Part shown: one piece after another, positions 59,203 through 64,000 of the stretch
Position numbering within the stretch: the stretch's first letter is position 1
Layout of the letters: every line of letters starts with the position of its first letter
Assembly (NCBI GenBank): GCA_015680685.1
Contig: MNCI01026966.1
Location: 618,182 to 682,181, forward strand
Length of the DNA: 64,000 nucleotides
Direction of reading: 5' to 3'
Source of the DNA: Gnetum montanum
Lineage: Eukaryota > Streptophyta > Gnetopsida > Gnetales > Gnetaceae
Notes under the pieces: generated by a model
Databases searched by the model: none
Told to the model about the DNA's origin: nothing
The model's input: the letters and a program-made list of their open reading frames with translations, nothing else
Translations under genes and position numbers: made by a program

Positions 59203-60097
59203 TGATGAAGTGTTCAATCGATACATCGACTGAACCACATTAACGAAGCTGCGTTGACGCGGCCACGGTGACATGACCTTGTCGACGTATCCATCCATGC
59301 ATTAATGTGACCCCATTAATGTAGAGTCTATTTCTCACTATAAATATGCGTGCAATCGCAGCATTTATGACATCTTTTTGAGTAGTTGTAGTTAAACTCT
59401 TGTAGTTTGTTCTCGTAAGAGTTAGAATATTTTCCAAGTGCTCGCAGTAGGTGTGAGAAAGATGTACGACTCTTTATTCGAGCGGTAATGTACTTAAGCC
59501 CATTGGTGTGATCAGCAATAAAGATGAGCTTTTTGAGCATTCTTTGCAGCATTTGGATTTAATCACTTAAGCATTTAATAGGTTAACATTTCAATGCTTT
59601 AATAATTTTGAAAGCTTTTATTGTTATCACCTTACTGTTATTGTTGTTTCATATTTTATGAGAACCGTAGGCATGAACATCTTAAACATATATCAAACAC
59701 TTGGTAACCCCATGATGCTCAATGTCTGGTAACCCAGTAGTGGTTACAGTATGCTCAGGATGTGCACGGAAGATGGGATCGGCTACTTATTCTAGGAAAA
59801 GTTAAGCGATAGAGTAGAACAATTATAATTTACACAACTTTCCATTTCCTATGATTAAAGAATTAGACTTTAGAAGATAAAAAAGAAAAACCAATAAAAA
59901 TCATTTGCCTCAATCTGACTTAACCATCTCTTAGAATATCACAAGTGAGGTTGGGAAGACAATGACCATTCTAACTAAGGTTTTGCTAGCTAGAGTTTCA
60001 TGTATGCAAGTGCTTGTAGTTTACAGAATTTGATCGAGTCATGTGTGAATGCCCATGATTCATATGGTTGGATGTAGGGGTACCTTGTCACTCATCA
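59203..60097 (+). repeat. Element E 5' LTR
   Basis: 895 bp, TGATGAAGTG...CACTCATCA. TATA box TATAAATA at 59339-59346. U3 holds ATTAACG/ATTAATG and GTTGACGCGG/GTCGACGT words rather than GATATC. Its 3' half resembles D and F LTRs (GGATGTAGGGGTACCTTGTC). Primer-binding site follows at 60099. Confidence 0.88.
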
Positions 60098-60599
60098 TTG
60101 GTGTCATTGTTGGGGACTGTTAGTCTTACATCCGCTAGCTAGTCTTAGCAAGCCTTCACTTCGTTGGAACGGATCCAAGATAGTGAAATCTATGCACACT
60201 ATGTGGTTTTAGTAAAAGAATGAGGCACACGAGTTTAGTTGTCAGCTAACATCAAAAATTTCTTCTTCTCACAAGCGAGATGAATCTAACCCACTAGTGC
60301 CATAGGAGTGTTGGGTGGTATATGCACATCCAGATGAGTATATCCTCAACTTCATCTTTATCATACATTAGGATGAGCACTTGTGATGGAAAGACATGGA
60401 GGGCAACATCATATTACCTCTTGATCAGTCGGTTCCTAGAATGCTACTTCAAAATCTTACCAGACTGAGCTTTCAGGACCACAGTGTGGAATACATCATG
60501 GAGGATCATGACTACCGAGATTATTGTCCAATTGAGGCATAATGTGCATGGGATTAGAAATAAGTGGAACACCATGAAAACATAAGGAAAAATAGTTCA

Positions 60600-62860
60600 G
60601 TAACCCTTTGTTCTTGGAGGACCCACATGATGATGAGGAACCTATTTTTCACAATTCCCATTCGGCCAAACCTCCTCTGATGCATTAGATCATGTAGTCC
60701 ATCATTCAAAGTAAGAAATCAATCGATCGAGAGCCCTAGGATGATGGGGGATTGTGCAAGAAAGATTGTGGCAAAGGAAAAGGTGGACATGAAGATTAGG
60801 GTCATCAGTAGAGCAAAGGAGGAGATTGACACCAGGGCAGTGATAGTTCTCCTCCCTCTTCTCCATCTTATCGTTCCACCTTGTCTTCACCAAGTTTTGA
60901 CTCCAATCACAACCCTAGTAAGAAGGATTGGGGTGATGACGATGGAAGAGACTGACGAGATCGCAAGGATTGACAAGGACGACATGAGGAAAAGTGTGAC
61001 CAATCATGCAAGTCTCATTGTCAAGAAAGGAGAGGTAGTTGAAATCATCACAGATGTCATGGCCATCAACAAGACTATGACTTAGATGAACCACTGTTGG
61101 CTAAAAGAATTCTTAACATAGCCGAGGCGGTTCAAATACCCAGTAGGGACTTGAAAGATAGTCGGATCAAGCACCTTGACATAAACAATATCCTCAAATT
61201 TGAAGGGGGATGTAATTATGATCCATAGACTCACTTGCAAGCATTCCATGATGCTTGCATCCTATAGAACATAGATAATGATTGCCAAAAACTCAAGTTT
61301 TTTCCCTGAACATTCATCAAGGAAGTAGAAAGTTCGTACCAGTCTTTGGAACCAAAATCAATATGATGATGGAGCACGATGCTGGAAATTTTCAATAATA
61401 AGTACCAAACCTACTCCAGAGTGGCTAATCTAAGATGACAAGGATGTAGCCATGGGTAAATATCACTCATTGTTACATTGATGCCCTAGTCATGGTTACT
61501 CTCAATGAGAACAACTCTACCATATCATAGATGGGCTTTGCTTTGAAACAAGAAAGATCCTAGGCATTTATGCTCAGGGATGGCTATCTAAATTGAGGGT
61601 CCATCAACTATAGCATCTCATTGAGCAGGTGACTAAAGAAGGGGGGAAATTAAGGAAAAAAAAGAGTGTAGAAGAGTATAATCGGGACCCCTCCATCTGA
61701 AAGAGGGAAGTTCAATTTTGTGAAGAGGAGGAAGCATCACCACTGGATGCAACGGTGAATCAAAAGACCTTGCTCATATAAAAATTTACCTCTGAAATTT
61801 TGGCCAAGGTTAACAAGATGTAGGATTTTTTAGATGAAAGGTTCCAAAGTATCCTAAAAATCATAGAGGAATCCAAAGAGTGAAGTAATGAGTGAAATTG
61901 GCAAAGGAGAAGAGAAGCTGAACGTGCCTATCATAAAGGTAAGGGTAAAGTTGCTGCTGTAGAATGGGTTGTAGACTCTAACACAAAAGAGGATGACAGA
62001 TGTGACATATGTTAGTGCAAATATCCTAAGGGGTGTTGCCTAGTGGTGTCACATCTACAAAATTCTGGGGTGTATGCGTTGAATCCTCATTTAGCAAAAA
62101 GAAAAACACCCTGAAGATTGCCTTATTCACAAGGCAATCCCAAGCAGTTCCACCAACAACGAGGATATTATCCAAGTGGAGAACCACCGCAACCCTATGA
62201 GTATTATCATCAATGGCAACATACACAATCGTGGGGGATGCCACCTCGAAGGTAGCAGTACCCTTAACGGTAGCTAGATCCTTACGGGTACTACATTCAG
62301 CAACCAGTCTCCCTACAGGACTCTTCTAGTCATGCACCATTTCAAACTCATTACCACCCCTTGGAATACTTTTAAACATAATCTCCATCACCTAGTGGGA
62401 AGAATCCACATCTATACTATCCTCTGTCACCTTCTTTTGCCATACCTGCTCATCAGCTTCCCACTCAACTACCTTTTGTTCCACTTATGCAGGGAGAGAT
62501 ACCATCACAACCACAACAATGTAATGCCATGAGGGCTATCAACTTACAATTGGCTTCTCATCCAAGTGGACTGGAAAAAAAACCATGGAAATGCCCTTTA
62601 GTTTGGCCTAATAACCCAAACATACCCTCACATTCAACTGTGGCCAGTGCCTTTGAACCTCTAATCACCTCCACCATTCAACCCTTCAAGCAACCTTCTA
62701 GCCAAGCACACTCCATAGTACAAACTGTCATGCTAACACATGCTGTGATGGACCGAATAAAGGCAGGTCATCTTCCTCAGAAATTGACTAATCTAAGGAG
62801 TCCCCTCATATACCTTCAAGTAGCAGGCCATGCGAAGCTCTCTTGGATTTGAAGTTAGGT
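60600..62860 (+). pseudogene. gag: Element E gag, decayed
   Basis: Blocks ILNIAEAVQIPSRDLKDSRI, ILKFEGGCNYDP, THLQAFHDAC, LEPKSI and IFNNKYQTYSRVANLR match D and F gag. Zinc-knuckle remnant CDIC-CKYPKGCC near 61998-62035, then Q/P/H-rich text (62130-62620) and a frame to 62852. Stops and frame changes throughout. The start of gag is not clear; 60100-60600 shows only degraded coding. Confidence 0.75.
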
Positions 62861-63110
62861 GTTAATTTGATTTCACATGACATGTACAAGACTTAGAACC
62901 TACCCCCAATGAAGAAAAGCAACATTCAACTCGAGTTGGCTGACCAATCCATAACTGTTCCCTTGGGATTGATAGAAGATATTGTAACCACCATTTGTGG
63001 GTGTACCTATCCTACTGACTTCTTGGTCATTCGTGTTGATAATTGCAAGGGGAATTTTCCAATCATAATGGGGAGAGCCTTGCTTAGTGTTGTGGATGCA
63101 TGATTGGGAC
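62835..63110 (+). pseudogene. Element E aspartic protease, decayed
   Basis: ALLDLKLGVNLISHDMYK stands where ALLDSGA-type active sites are expected, so the DSG triplet is lost. IQLELADQSITVPLGLIEDI and GNFPIIMGRALLSVVDA are the typical Athila protease middle and C-terminal blocks. Confidence 0.85.
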
Positions 63111-64000
63111 TCCAAGATCTTTCCCTTGAAATTTTAAAAGAAAATCCCTTCAGGAAGATCGAGAAGAAGCACGTTACATGCATTTCATATAGTGACTCAG
63201 GGTGCAACTGTGTGTAGCAACTTTTGTCCGCTAAGTAGACATCCATTCTAGCTTACAATCGGTGTGCAAAAGAATCACAAGTTTAAAGATGCTTGTATGT
63301 AGTAGCCATGAATCAAGATGGCACCCAGTGGTTGACCGTTGACTTTGATAGCAGCACTTTATGCATGGAACCATCTGAGGGCCTTGTATGTGCCTATATG
63401 GAAAGCATGGATGAATTGGAAAAGGTTCATCAACAAGTCTCTGCTGTTGATAATAATAATGACTTGGGAAAGCTACAGATCCTTAAAAGCTTTAGACAGA
63501 AGCCCTTGGAATTGAAAACCTTACAAGCCAATTTGGAATATGTATTCTTGTAAAATGGAAAGCTGGTAATAATCAATGCCACTCTTGCTCTTGAGAAAAA
63601 GAAGATATTGCTGAAAATGGTAAACCAATGGATGGCTACTTTTGCATGGTCATATCATGAATTGACAGGAGTTGACCCTAGGGTATGCCAACATCAGATC
63701 TATATTGAATCCTCCATCAAGCCATGATGACAACCACAAAGAAAGTTGAACCCCAAACTAAAGTAAGTTGTTGTTGGCACATTTGGCCATTTCATGGAAC
63801 AGTTGGACTATCATACCTAAAATTGTAATAACCAGTGTTTAAGAATTTGAAAGTAAAACATATAGCTTAAAAGTTGGTTGAAGAATGTTTGGGAGTTATT
63901 CTCTACTAAATAAAATGCTATTGAGGCCTTATTGGAATATGAAAATAAAGTGCCAAATTATCTCTTTAGCAAACAAGAGTTATATTATTCACATTATTCA
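63111..64000 (+). pseudogene. pol: Element E connector to reverse transcriptase, partial
   Basis: LELKTLQANLEYVFL (63510-63552), LVIINATLALEKKKILLKMV, AFAW-like TFAWSYHELTGVDPRVCQHQ form the Athila connector before RT. The window ends before the first catalytic block. Stops at 63551 and about 63725. Confidence 0.8.

Larger units (their letters stand above)
59203..64000 (+). mobile_element. Element E, Athila-like LTR retrotransposon, 5' part
   Basis: Begins with an LTR at TGATGAAGTG (59203), about 100 bp past the stop of C's antisense gene, and runs off the window inside pol. Athila affiliation rests on the primer-binding site and on the protease/RT connector. The target duplication cannot be checked here. 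Confidence 0.85.

Overview
This window is repeat-dense plant nuclear DNA. I found no host gene, rRNA, tRNA or CRISPR array. Nearly all of it is six LTR retrotransposons of the Ty3/gypsy superfamily, nested in one another and decayed by in-frame stops (mostly CAA/CAG/CGA turned into TAA/TAG/TGA) and small indels. Plant TATA boxes, GT-AG introns, 5-bp target duplications and Tat- and Athila-type proteins point to a land plant with a large, heavily methylated genome. I cannot name the species.

Layout. Element A (Tat-like, + strand) fills 1-7512 and 24932 to about 33545; its 5' LTR lies left of the window. Element B (Tat-like, + strand, 7513-24931, 17.4 kb, both LTRs, TSD CCTTT) is inserted in A. 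A seems to sit in an older Athila-like element F (about 33546-37880). Element C (Tat-like, minus strand) covers 37881-42256 and 50572-59202. It is split by element D (+ strand, 42257-50571, two 838-bp LTRs, near-perfect TSD), which landed in C's integrase. Element E (Athila-like, + strand) starts with its LTR at 59203 and runs off the right end.

Main result. A, B and C each carry, between the protease and reverse transcriptase parts of the sense reading frame, a spliced gene on the opposite strand. In B it can be read as eight exons (18210 down to 13823) joined by GT-AG introns, with matching codon phases. Exons 2-8 recur at homologous boundaries in A and C, which are strongly diverged from B. 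The gene encodes a protein of roughly 1000 residues: an N-terminal domain, a helical central domain vaguely like the plant 'putative transposon protein' family, an acidic linker, and a coiled-coil part with a conserved KNHKH-type motif. It has its own TATA box and is bracketed by short tandem arrays with a CTTAAACTRGC-like core.

Each Tat-like element has its own short repeated motif, found both in its LTR and around the promoter and first intron of its antisense gene: GCGTATACGC palindromes in B, TAGCGTAGC/GCTACGCTA in A, ACTACGCTCTCCACT in C. Element D shows a parallel: no pol, but a sense-strand accessory gene (helical domain plus coiled coil) behind an internal promoter with the same GATATCGG/GGTATGCGATAT motifs as its LTR. 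My inference is that these accessory proteins recognise their own element's motif, as VANC anti-silencing proteins of VANDAL transposons do. This is testable but not shown by sequence alone. A conserved inverted repeat around the polypurine tract/LTR junction of A, B and C is a second structure not explained by standard annotation.
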